Of a stretch of DNA of 64,000 bases, positions 11,341 through 21,445 are shown piece after piece (the first letter of the stretch is position 1; every line of letters begins with the position of its first letter). The stretch is from Ursus arctos. Lineage: Eukaryota > Chordata > Mammalia > Carnivora > Ursidae. The notes below the pieces were generated by a model, which did no database searches, was not told the origin of the DNA, and saw nothing but the letters and a program-made list of their open reading frames with translations. Both the position numbers and the translations under genes were made by a program. The stretch spans positions 41,676,475 to 41,740,474 of the forward strand of contig NW_026622808.1 in NCBI RefSeq assembly GCF_023065955.2, read 5' to 3'.

Positions 11341-12734
11341 GCTGCAGGGTCTGCAGCCCAATACCGGGCTCGGAAGCCTTTAAAAAGCATAGCTACTGTG
11401 ACTTCTGGTGACTCGAACAGAGCAACACAACCAGAGGGACTGACTGTTTCAAAGGCAGTTCCGGGAGCACAGAAGGTCATGTGGCACTAGGGACACAATG
11501 CTGTTGTGTCAGGGCGGGGACACAGGTGTATCACACCTGCTTTTCAATGGGGCCTTTTTTTTTTTTTTTTAATGTTTCTGCACAATTGACGACGGCATTA
11601 CTCTTTTCAGAGTGGGAGGATAAAAGCAACTGTGGGTAGGGGCTTCTTTAGAAGAGAGATTCGTTTTTAACTTTTAAATCTGCCTCAGAATATCTAAAAA
11701 TAATACATCCTTTTGCCAAGCCCCCCTCTGCTCCCAGCTCCTCGGTTGTTCTGTCCCTTGGCCTTTTCTTCTCCTGGGCCCTTCAACATCATTCTCCCCC
11801 CCTCCTTTTTGCTTCTAGGCAGTCGGGAGCCACCCTCATCTTCTCCCCTCTTACTTGTTTTGTGTTTGTTTTGAAAAGAAAAAAAGGTTTAATTCCGAGT
11901 GAACAAAAAAGATGTGTGGGAAGGAAATAAATGGTGAACTCCTAGTTACTCCACCAACTGCCAAGTTTTAAGTTCTTCCCCCAAGTCATACCAACCTCCT
12001 GAGCAACCAGAAATCACAGATGATTCTAACTGAAAAGAAGAAAAGGAATAAGGGTAGGAAAATGTATTCTTATTATTCACGAGCCCAGAGAAAAAAAATC
12101 CCCAAGAATGTCAGTTTTATGCCAACTATTAAAAAGTTACAGTAAAAATGTGATAATTATAGATTTTTCCATTCCGATGTGTTTTAAACATCATAAACTA
12201 TCATTTGTTGTCATTATTCTAATGATGGATAATGTTTACAACTCAATCTGAATTAACTCCCAAATGTATCATCTTGAAAAGGGGGGTGAGGGGTGGAATC
12301 TTTTCTATTTTATTTCAGTGTGATGTCCCAGTATCCAACAGTTCAAAATGTGCATCCAGGAAAAAAAAAATTACAAAGATCCCAGAGGGCTGAAATGTAC
12401 TTAATGGGCTACATAAAATCTCAAAAATCACTTTCCTGAGAGATCTTCTGTGATTTTAGAAAAGTGAAAACAAGGAAAATCCACTACTTTGTTTTCCAGT
12501 GCTCCGATGTTTGGGAGTGAGGCAACATCTGCTAGGGGAGAAGCCAACTGCCAGACACAGGTCCAGCTCTGAAAGAAACACCTTTCAAAGCAAGTCTTCA
12601 AGTATCAACCATCTCTGAGATGGGAGAGACCTAGTTTCAGGTCAATAAAACATCTTGGGAGCCTGATAGCCCTAATGAGCTGGTCCTGGTGCCATTTCTG
12701 AGCTGTACTCTGTCCTTCAATTCATTCATGCACT
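11341..12734. other. Unique noncoding sequence
   Basis: Contains a T-run (11557-11570) and otherwise nothing I can assign. No exon-like frame. Confidence 0.4.
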
Positions 12735-12835
12735 GATTTTTCATTCATTTTCTATTCACCAAATATTTACTGAGCACTTAACTGGCCAAAGGCTGTGCTA
12801 CGTGCTCTAACATGATGAGTGAGACAGGCCTGGCC
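12735..12835 (-). mobile_element. L2 3' fragment
   Basis: The antisense L2 end motif 'caccaaatatttactgagca' followed by 'aaggctgtgctacgtgctct' is present. Confidence 0.5.
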
Positions 12836-13181
12836 TGAGGCCACATCACATGCCAGCTGGCCTTAGCTTGTCTGAATTTCCAGAATTCCTGAGAAGGGGA
12901 AGGTTAGCAACATTTACTTGATGATAAAGTTGGGCCCAGAATGGAATCCAGGTATCTTGTTAGATGCAAACATTTGCATGAGAGGGAGATGGTTACTTGT
13001 CAATAAGCCAGGGCAGAGTGGGGAAGAGACAAGAGGGCAGAAGTTCTAGATTCCCCCCTGAGTACACCAGCCTTTGTGTCTGCATGTGTACACCTGGGCA
13101 TGGGGGTGGAGAGAAAGAAAACTGAGAAGAGAGAGGGAAAGTGGGGGAGGGGAGGAGGAAGGACAGTATGAGAGGAAGGCA
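12836..13181. other. Unique sequence with a purine-rich patch
   Basis: A GA-rich patch occupies about 13108-13178. It produces CT-rich antisense open frames with no protein character. Nothing else is recognisable. Confidence 0.4.
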
Positions 13182-13345
13182 GTGCTTCTCCAAGTGTGGT
13201 TCCTGAATGTTCCATCAGAATCACCAGACAGGTTTATCGAAAAGGAAGATTTCTGGGCCCCAACTGGTCTATTGAACCTGAATCTGCCACGTGGAATCCT
13301 GGGATTTGTATTTTAAACAAGGCTCTGGGTGGTTCTATGTATTAA
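13182..13345 (+). mobile_element. MER5A-like hAT-Charlie DNA transposon
   Basis: The order 'gtgcttctccaagtgtggtt', 'catcagaatcacc', 'tttctgggccccaactggtc' and 'tttgtattttaaacaaggct' matches the short non-autonomous MER5A family. Confidence 0.7.
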
Positions 13346-14088
13346 AATTTAACATCCAGGCCTCTTACAGAACCTAAGGGCTCTTTTTTACTGTTGAATT
13401 GGCCAAGGTCCATAGTGAACAGATGCCTCCAAAGCCTTGTGACCACCAGGCGGGGCTGGAGCCTGCTCTGCCCACCTCTCTTTGTCACACTCCCTCCTGG
13501 GGCGCTAAGAAAGCCAGGGTGATCTTGACGTCAACTAAAAGTCAAGTCGGGTAGAGCTCCTCACTGGTAAAAGGCCCTGCTGAAGGGACTATGAGCTAGT
13601 CATTTATACTTCTGTTGAGAGGCCAGCACAGCCTATCCAAATATTAACTGTGGATGGATTCCAACCAAGAGATCCAGGACTGTATAATTCACATGCCTGC
13701 TACTTACTGAGTGATGGTAATAAATGTGGGCTATTGCTTAATTATGCCCTGGTTTATTAACTATCTAGTAATAAACTAGGAAGACCCCAATTAAACAAAC
13801 AGATGTGCGGAGCGTGTGTATCTCTGTATGTGTTTTTTGAGAAATGTAAAAAGGATCTCAATGAGTGAAATTGAAGTACGAGCAAGCACACACGCCAGGC
13901 ATCTTCTCTGTATCCTTTCTAGTAACCTGGATCCCTTGCCAAAACTTCCCAAGAGAAAGAGGAAACTCAAATATCCACCAACACAGTAATATTAGTGTCT
14001 CTGCCAACAGGCTGAGTGTACTCCATTGTCCTTGACACTGGGTCCCGGCTGGGTCATCAAGACACTGATAGACCTGTAGTAGCCCATA
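13346..14088. other. Unique noncoding sequence
   Basis: No repeat or exon is recognised. Confidence 0.4.
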
Positions 14089-14300
14089 CCAGAGGTCGGC
14101 AAACTTTTTCCTCAAGAGACGGAGAGTAACTATTTTAGGCATTGCAGGGTAGATGGTCTCCACTGCAACTCTACAGTTACAGCATGAAAGCAATCACACA
14201 CAACAGGTAAACAGATGAGTAGGTCTGTGTTCCAGCAAAGCTTTCTGTAGAAGAACAGGCAGTGGGCCAGGCGTGGGCCTCCAGCATGCTCTGCTGTGCT
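14089..14300 (+). mobile_element. Ancient hAT-type MITE fragment
   Basis: It begins 'cagaggtcggcaaacttttt', followed by 'taactattttaggcattgca', 'tgaaagcaatcacacacaac' and 'tgtgttccagcaaagctttc'. This order is that of a common mammalian non-autonomous DNA element. The right inverted end is decayed. Confidence 0.6.
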
Positions 14301-14379
14301 GGCTAAGTGATTGTCTCTCAGCACCAAATTAACCCTATGATACTCTCTGTGATAAACGGCACACTGATGTAGTGACAAG

Positions 14380-15095
14380 AAAGACGTCCATAATACATCA
14401 GGTGGGGACAAAAATCATACTCTTTAGCAACATGATTTTTTTTAAAACAAACTCAAGAAAGCATCAGAAAAGATAATATAGTTTCCCTTATCCACGGTTT
14501 TGCTTTCTGCAATTTCAGTTACCTGTCGTCAACCATGGTCCAGAAACAGACCATCCTCTTTCTAAGGAATCATGTGAAGTTCAGTAGCCCCTACCGCTAG
14601 GACAGGGTGAGTATGTCATTCACCTCACTTCACCTCATCACGTAGGTATTTATCATCTCACATCATTATGAGAAGGGTGAGTACAGTAGTAAAGAGACCA
14701 TATTCACATAACTTTTATTCCAGTACATTATAATTATTCTATTTTATTAGTTATTGTTGTTGAGCTCCTACGTGCCTAATTTATAAATTACACTGTATGA
14801 TGGGTATGCATGCACAAGGGAAAAATGTATAGATAGGGCTTGGTACTATCTACAATTTCAGGCATCCACAGGCGGTCTTGGAATGTATCCCCCACAGATC
14901 GGGGGGACAGCTATACTACAAAGGATTCAGAAGAGTAACTTCTGCAAAAAGAACGAGGAGTGGAAAGAGAAGATGACTCTGGCTTTTTACTTTTTTAACT
15001 TTATACCCTTTTTTGGTAATCTTCGAGTTTATTAATGTGAACACATATTACCTTTCTAGGTTGAAAAATATAATAAAGGAAAAAGAGTTTGGGGT
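14380..15095 (+). mobile_element. Old L1M 3' end split by a DNA transposon
   Basis: The right arm (14914-15095) shows a typical old L1 3' UTR end: 'tttttaactttataccctt', 'aatgtgaacacatattacct', then an A-rich tail. The left arm (about 14380-14477) has 'gcaacatgattttttttaaa' consistent with the preceding UTR. The left limit is uncertain. Confidence 0.5.
14480..14912 (+). mobile_element. TA-flanked mariner/Tigger-type non-autonomous element
   Basis: The left end is 'agtttcccttatccacggtt' and the right end 'ccccacagatcggggggaca', which are degenerate inverted repeats. TA dinucleotides flank both sides. Interior motifs 'cacataacttttattccagt', 'gcctaatttataaattacac' and 'ggcttggtactatctacaat' follow a well-known mammalian element of this class. 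No transposase frame remains. Confidence 0.7.
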
Positions 15096-15169
15096 CTTAC
15101 AAATGCTGGACATTAAACCATTTCTACTAGTTCCCACCTGACCCTAACGAGGGTGCTGCAGGCAAAGAA

Positions 15170-15450
15170 TCATTCATTCATTCGTTGAACACATATATTG
15201 AGTCCCCACTATGTGCCAGACACTAGATTAGAGGCAAGGGAGTCATGGTGTTTTGAGTTTTGGTTGGCAAACAGACATTACTCAAATAATTATACAAGTC
15301 AAGTTAAAATGACAACCGAGACAAGTGATATGAAGGAGATGAGGCATTATTCATTCCTTCAGTGAACTGTTTGTCAAGCACCATAACCCACGATTTCTGG
15401 AATATGAAATCTGTAGCAGTGAATACAGAAAAATGAGAGGAGGAGATAGG
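15170..15450 (-). mobile_element. L2 3' fragments
   Basis: The antisense L2 end 'ttcattcgttgaacacatat' followed by 'actatgtgccagacactaga' begins the copy. A second, weaker start-like motif ('attcattccttcagtgaact') occurs near 15349, so two overlapping fragments are possible. Confidence 0.55.
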
Positions 15451-16173
15451 AGTAACATGCTGATGAGTGTAGACTCAGGTGTTTGCACCTCGCGTTATCA
15501 TCTACTTACAATTTCCTTGAAATCACCATGAATGTGAAATCATGACAGCTGTTTTCAAGGAGCTTGAAACTGAAGTTCTGTGATACAAGGTATTCGGAAG
15601 TTTTCCTTGGCTAACTTTCGGCACTGATCTTGCCTGTTCTTTTCACACCCTCAGAATCAGGGATGGGCTAGATGCTCTGACCTTCTTGTCCTGTTAGTCA
15701 CCTCCCTAATGAGATGCCAAGGGCAGAGACTGTGTCTTCTCTTGTACGTGGTGGAGGCACCATCTTTTGAGTTGTGTGTCCAGTGCCTTCTCTGGAAATA
15801 GCTTGCCCTGTCCAAAGGCACAGGATCCCTGCAGCATTTAGGATAGGGACAAAAGACAGTGATCTGGATTGTAGAGTACATTGGCTCAGGAGATGCAGGC
15901 CTCCACGTGTCCTCTTATGTGGACTGTACAGAACTAATCCACAGCGCTTGAAGAGAAAGAATGGTGCAAGCTTGCAGCGAGAAGCTGACAAAGGACAGAT
16001 CATTCTACTCTACGTTCTTCCAAAGTCCCTGGAACACCCTTCACTTGAGTTCCATAAGACATCATTCTATACTGAGAGTAAATCCTCCCTTTTCACGTAA
16101 GCAGCTATAAATCAGAACACAGATTTGTGCACGTGTGCATATTCAAAACTATTTACTAGTTCTCTTTAAAGTC
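15451..16173. other. Mostly unique noncoding sequence
   Basis: About 15705-15790 may be a scrap of L2 ('gccaagggcagagactgtgt'). A 108-codon plus-strand frame over 15774-16100 has no recognisable domain and no coding signature. Confidence 0.35.
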
Positions 16174-16292
16174 TTTTTTTTTCTTTTCTTTTTTATTTTT
16201 TTAAGTAATCTCTACACCCTGTGTGGGGCTAGAACTCACGACCCTGAGATCAGAAGTCTCATTCTTTTCTGACTGAGCCAGCCAGGCACCCC
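16174..16292 (-). mobile_element. Can-SINE, older type, short
   Basis: T-rich tail, then 'aagtaatctctacaccctgt', 'gaactcacgaccctgagatc' and the head 'actgagccagccaggcaccc' in reverse orientation. The tRNA-Lys-derived head is kept and the CT stretch is absent. An 8-base repeat tactagtt occurs at 16154-16161 and 16293-16300, but with 12 bases between the left copy and the tail. Confidence 0.9.
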
Positions 16293-16569
16293 TACTAGTT
16301 AGGACCATAACAGTTTTTACTTACAGTGCATTCAAAGCCAAAGCAAATCCTGAGGTTATTATTATTTTTTTCCCCAGAATGTTTTTCCAGAAAGTTTCTA
16401 TTGGTCTGGTGGAAGTTGAATGCCAAATGGTGCCATTTCGGAAACGGATAAACTCTTTAAAAGCCAGAAACATAGCAATAGGAGAGCAGGGCAAGAGGCA
16501 CTACATTAAAGTTCTTTAAATGACCTCTCCTGTGCCCTTTGGGCAATATGGTTCACATACCAAATTGCC
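16293..16569. other. Unique noncoding sequence
   Basis: Nothing recognised. Confidence 0.4.
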
Positions 16570-16730
16570 TCGTTGCTGACTGTGTGACCTTGGACAAGTT
16601 GCTGGCCCTCTCTGACTTACAGTTGCCTCATTTGTATACATGAAATACTACCTGATCTACAGAGCTGTTGGGAGGCTAAGTGAAAAACTATTTGGAAAGC
16701 ACTTCACATATAAGTTGTCAGTTAAAGTGG
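16570..16730 (+). mobile_element. MIR SINE
   Basis: Sense MIR core 'gactgtgtgaccttggacaa' followed by 'acagttgcctcatttgtata' and 'ggaaagcacttcacatataa'. A further MIR-like head may start near 16785 ('gtggaaagagcatttgaatg'). Confidence 0.75.
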
Positions 16731-16959
16731 CTCTAAATATTAAGTTTATAGTTAGAGATAAGATCCTAGAAAGATCACATGGTAGAGTGGAAAGAGCATT
16801 TGAATGCTAATCAGAAGACCTTCCTTCAGGTCCCTTGCCCTCACTGATCAGCTCTCAGGCCATACTGGTTACTTCCTCACCCCAAGCCTGTAACTTTGTG
16901 AATAAAAGGATGCTCCCTCCACCTGAAGTCCTGCCCCATGTTACTATGTCATGAAAACC

Positions 16960-17350
16960 CTAACTATAATTCACAAATCACCTCAGTCTTGACTTCTTCA
17001 GAGACACTTCCCTGGTTTCCATAATCAGAGACCTTTCCTTCCTTTACATAAACGAACATTGTGCATGAGCCTCTCCTATAGGAATTATTAGGATCTGCCC
17101 TACTTTACAGATGTGATGCTGCTCCATTTCCTTCTGTTTACCTTGTTTAGAGACAATGCGTCTTTCAGTTACATAAGAATTAAAGCTTAACATTCACTAT
17201 AAATGTCAACAGACGTATTTAATTGGATAATGAACTTGGCTCATAATTAGTACTAGGCATACCATTCACTGTTATATGCTAACACATGGCAAAGTGCCTG
17301 GCACCCGGTAGGTACTCAACAAATATTTGTTGAATGAGTAAATAAATATT
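16960..17350 (+). mobile_element. L2 3' end
   Basis: The L2 order is visible: 'cacctcagtcttgacttctt', 'cagagacacttccctggttt', then the end 'aagtgcctggcacccggtag' and 'aacaaatatttgttgaatga'. The middle is diverged. Confidence 0.6.
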
Positions 17351-17621
17351 CAGACTTGATCAGGAAGGAGGACGTAAAACAATGTTTTCAAGAGAATGTG
17401 TTTTTAGGCCAATTTAGTTTGCCCAAATGTGGGCTTTGAGGTTGGAAAGAACCTGGGGACTTATAAGAACAGCCCCAAGTGTGATGGCAAGGCCACCATG
17501 AATGGTCATCTGTGACATGGAGTCCTTTGTTTGGTTGGAGATGGATGGCAGCTGGATACATGATTCCAAATGGTTCCACAAGGTGATTTTGAATATTGGG
17601 GGATTAGTTCAAGTATACATC
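17351..17621. other. Unique noncoding sequence
   Basis: Nothing recognised up to the target site of the adjacent SINE. Confidence 0.4.
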
Positions 17622-17831
17622 TTTTTTTTTTTTTTTGAAGATTTTATTTACTTAGGGAGGGAGAGAGAGAGAGCAAGAGTGAGTGGGATGAGGAGCAGAG
17701 GGAGAGAATCCAAAACAGACTCCCTGCTGAGCACAGAGCCCAACGAGGGCCTGATACCATGACCATGAGATCATAACCTGAGCCGAAACCAACCGTCAGA
17801 TGCTCAATCAACCACGCCACCCAGGAACCCC
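17622..17831 (-). mobile_element. Can-SINE with target duplication
   Basis: A T-tail is followed by 'gaagattttatttacttagg', a GA-rich tract and the head 'ccacgccacccaggaacccc'. Target duplications tcaagtatacatc (17609-17621) and tcaagcatgcatc (17832-17844) differ at two of 13 positions. Confidence 0.95.
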
Positions 17832-17899
17832 TCAAGCATGCATCCTATAAAGAGTTAGTATCAGTGGTTTTAACAAACACGAGTAATTAATCTTTGTTG

Positions 17900-18110
17900 G
17901 CTTTACAGAACACTTACTTTCTTTAGAGCACCTACCACAATTTATCCTAATTTTATCGTTTGTCATCAGTTCCTTTCTTGTTGTTGTTTTTGGTTGTTTC
18001 CCCAACAGACCATGAGCTCTAAGTAGGAGGGAACTAGGACTCTGGTCCACGGCTGTAGGAGTGCTGCCTGGCACAAAATAGATGAAGCTCAATAAACGCT
18101 GAATGAATAA
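17900..18110 (+). mobile_element. L2 3' end
   Basis: The sense L2 end 'accatgagctctaagtagga' then 'gtgctgcctggcacaaaata' then 'gctcaataaacgctgaatga' is clear. Confidence 0.6.
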
Positions 18111-18114
18111 GTGA

Positions 18115-18183
18115 GCAGATGGCAGGCTGGATAGATGGTTGAGTGGATGGATGGAAGGAAGGAGGCCAGATAGGCAGCCAGAT
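18115..18183. repeat. Degenerate GGAT/GGAA tandem tract
   Basis: Imperfect GGAT, GGAA and GATA-like tetranucleotide units follow the end of the L2 copy. Confidence 0.7.
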
Positions 18184-18334
18184 GGCCTTTTGGGTCACAA
18201 ATCCAAATAATAAAATCAGGTCTCAACGACAACAAAAAATCAGTCTCATTACATTATAGGAGGGGTGAAAGGCTTACCCATCTATAGATGATAGGACAAT
18301 AACAAAATATGTGACTTGTAATAGATGGGATGAC

Positions 18335-18430
18335 AACAACAGTAGTACCAACAGCAGCCAGCACCGGTACATAGCACTCACTGCACACAAGACACTACTC
18401 TAAATGCTTTACATAGATGAACGTGGATAG
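18335..18430 (-). mobile_element. MIR fragment
   Basis: Antisense MIR motif 'gacactactctaaatgcttt' preceded by 'tagcactcactgcacaca'. Confidence 0.5.
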
Positions 18431-18485
18431 TCTTTCTTGATTCAGAAACAGAGTTGTATCTATCAAAAAAGGAATCTGAATATGA

Positions 18486-18529
<44 letters not shown>

Positions 18530-18530
18530 A
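18486..18530. repeat. (CA)n microsatellite
   Basis: About 17 clean CA units and a short interrupted end. Confidence 0.95.
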
Positions 18531-19260
18531 ATGGTCTATATGATCTCACATCATTTAATGCTAAAAGCAAATTTAACCCTCTACTAAGTGCCCAACCAAG
18601 ACTACATGGTTTCCTAACCTGAAAATCTGAAAAACGAATCCTCGATTTGTTTCCTGAAAAGTTGTCATTGCCCCACTTCATACCCGCCACTAGAGAAACT
18701 ATTTTTCAAACCCTTCTACAGTTTGGGAATACTAAGTAAGCCCTAATGAGTTCAAAAGTTGGTAATGACATTGCTAATTTGGTGGCTCCTTTGGCAGCAA
18801 GTCAGTCTCCTTCCTCAAAGGAAAAATAGGATTATCAAGTGAGCTGGAGAATTTTCTTTACATGATTGATGGGAAGAACAAGTAATCACCTTTGAAGTGC
18901 CACAGCAGATAATACCTCTGCAGCGTTCTCTTTCTTCTTCTGACACCCATGAGTATTGAAGAGAAGGGAGCCTCTTAGAATGACCAATGAAGTGATGATG
19001 ACAACCCTCTCTCTGCTGTCTACCAAGAGAGTGACACGCTGAGGTCTTGGGTAGTTGAGAGCTGACATGACGTAAAGAGTCTTTGATGGGCTCCTCCGAT
19101 GCTGGGCTCAGCGTGTAGCTGCCACCGATCAGACCACAGAAGCTTTGGGTAAAACACACATCAGAGGAGACAGGCATTACTCCTTCTTAGAACCAACAGC
19201 CTATGGCCCTGCTGTGAGAAGATCTGCTCTCTGAGTTTGGGGTGAAGGTAAAGTCCTCAC

Positions 19261-19366
19261 GGTGGGAGTGAAGGAAATCAGTGAGCAAAGCAAGACAGAG
19301 CAGGAGGGAAACAATGAATGCTATTTTGAAATCTCTCATCGTGCCCATCCATAACAGATTAGCCAT
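19261..19366 (-). other. Candidate first coding exon (signal-peptide-like), unverified
   Basis: On the minus strand an ATG at 19366 sits in a favourable context (A at -3, G at +4). Its 35 codons include a second ATG at 19339 and a strong hydrophobic run, IAFIVSLLLCLALLT, followed by polar residues. The frame meets a possible splice donor, GTGAGG, at 19260-19255. This is the layout of an N-terminal exon of a secreted or single-pass membrane protein. I do not recognise the protein, and chance hydrophobic frames of this size are common. Without splicing the frame runs to a stop at about 19187. No neighbouring exon could be identified. Confidence 0.15.
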
Positions 19367-19700
19367 AATGTTCAGACTGGCAAACAAAGGACCATTAACC
19401 TCTTGGCCCCAACTTATGGGCGCAGTGACAGAGAGTCCTCCCCTTGGAACAGGCCCCGCTCCACAGCACCTTACCTAGTAAAGACATCTTTGCAGATGCA
19501 AATAACTTAGCTGAAGCAGAGCCGACTCTCACAAACCTTAAGAAGCACAATGATGGAGCAGGTGAGAATTCTCATTCCCGCAAGCTCACTTTTCCTGAAC
19601 GCTGCTGAAGCCTGTCAGGGAAGGCTGACCTGCCTTAAGTAAAATGCTTTGAGGACAAATAAATAGGAAGGAAGGGTCTTTGGTGTGTTGACAAGAAAGT

Positions 19701-19727
19701 AAAAAAAAAAAAAAGAAAAAAAAAAAA
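19701..19727. repeat. Poly-A-rich tract
   Basis: An A-run broken by a single G. I found no retrocopy body upstream. Confidence 0.9.
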
Positions 19728-20140
19728 CTTTCTGCAGTTGTAGCCGAAAGTTCACCTAAAATACCCCTGGCCAGGTCCTAGAGCCTGCCGGCTAGAGAAC
19801 ACAAGGGGCAGGTTGGGGTGATGGGGGGGGCTGTTGAAGACCCCATGTCATCTGGTAGGATACCCCCTCTAGGGCCTCCCTTGGATAGAAGAGAAACAGG
19901 TTGGTTTGGGGGTATACCATGCTACCTCCAATCTGCTAATCGGTGTCAGGCGTGTGTCCTTTGGTAGTTGGGACCCACACACCCCATCACTCCCGACTCA
20001 TATACAAAAGACAAAGTCTTCTAAGAAACAGCACAGCAGCGATTTCCTCTAGAGAGTCTGCAACCGACTAATGGCCACCGTTCTCAGAAGCCGTGGCTAG
20101 AATATGGCAAATACTCAACAGAAAACTGTAAATGAATCAG

Positions 20141-20180
20141 GAGGAAGGAAGGAAGGAAGGAAAGGAGGGAGGAAGGAAGG
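20141..20180. repeat. (GGAA)n microsatellite
   Basis: Ten-odd GGAA-type units with two interruptions. Confidence 0.9.
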
Positions 20181-20987
20181 TTTATACAGGGCTTGATACC
20201 ATGTGGGAATTCATTACATCAAGAACTTTCCTCCTCATATGACATGGCCTCAGAACAGCCAACTGTTTCATCTGATTCTTAGCTCAAGAAACAGTGATGT
20301 GTGCCAAAAAGAGAGGACAGAGTGGCGGTAGTAGAAACAGAAAGCAACATTATGTCTTTCTAATACTAAGGGGTGATGTCTGAGATTTTCAAGGTCATTT
20401 TTTTTTACTATACAATTTCTAGGTTAAGGCCCACTTTAAGATAAGAACCATGTAAAACATGGTAGCATTTCTTGATTGATTCAATCCAGGGTTGCCCTTT
20501 TTATACCAAACATATATCTCAAACAAAGAATGGGTAGAGTAAGAACAAAGTCTACAGGAAATCATCGGGAGAGGATTAAAGAGCAGGAGAAGAAGGCAGA
20601 GAGAAACTCGAGCAGACTCACCCCAAGTCTACCAAGGTGGGCTAAGATGTCTGAGCTACCCAGAACAGCAAAATAATAACAAAAATAAAAATAACAATAT
20701 TTACTGTGAACAAAGAACCCAATAAGCAAATAAAAAATATCAGCACTAATGGTCTTACTAGCTGCCTATAAGTAATTTTTCATGAAATATCAGGGATCAG
20801 GGAGAAGAAAACAGATGGTGCATCTATTCAAACTGAACATATTTAATGCTAGAACCAGCTTGAGGCCAAAGACATCTGTAATCAAAGAAGGGGGAAATTG
20901 CAAATGGAAGAAGAGCTGTGCTTTATGCCCAAACATCATGAACTGGGGGAAGAAAACAAGGAAACCACTGCCTCACTTATGAGGTGA

Positions 20988-21445
20988 TGTATTAGTTCCC
21001 TGGTGTTATCACCATTTAGTGACTTTAAACAACACAAGTTTATCATCTTATTCTCTGTAGGTTGGAAGTCTGACCTGGGTCTTACTGGGTTATAATCAAG
21101 GTATGGGCAGAGCCAAGGTATGGGCAGAAGCTATCTGGAGCCTTCTTTTCCAGCTGCTAATGGCCACCTACATCCCTTAGCTCATGCCCCTCTCTGTCCA
21201 CCTTCACAGTCATCAGTATTAGGTCAAGTCCATTTCCCGGGGCATCACCCTTATCTCCTCTTCCATCTCCTTCTTCCACTGTTAGGACTCCTATGATTAC
21301 ACCAGGCCCTCTGGGATAACACAGGATAACCTCCCAATTTTAAGGTCAGCTAGTTAGCCACCTCAATTTCATCTGCAGCTTTAATTCCCCATGGCCATGG
21401 AATGACACTGATTCAGATTCTAGGGACTAGGACATCTTTGGACAG
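20988..21445 (-). mobile_element. MaLR/MLT1-like LTR sequence
   Basis: The sequence runs 'tgtattagttccctggtgtt', 'gactttaaacaacacaagtt', 'gtaggttggaagtctgacct', 'aacctcccaattttaaggtc', 'tcatctgcagctttaattcc' and 'cagattctagggactaggac'. This order is that of antisense mammalian MaLR-type LTRs. It contains a 17-base-period internal duplication (21097-21129). The subfamily is not certain. Confidence 0.5.

Larger units (their letters stand above)
18531..20987. other. Unique sequence with one exon-like candidate and simple repeats
   Basis: No interspersed repeat is recognised. Simple tracts are an A-rich run (19701-19727) and a GGAA tract (20141-20180). A minus-strand signal-peptide-like segment (19366-19261) is listed separately. 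Confidence 0.4.
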
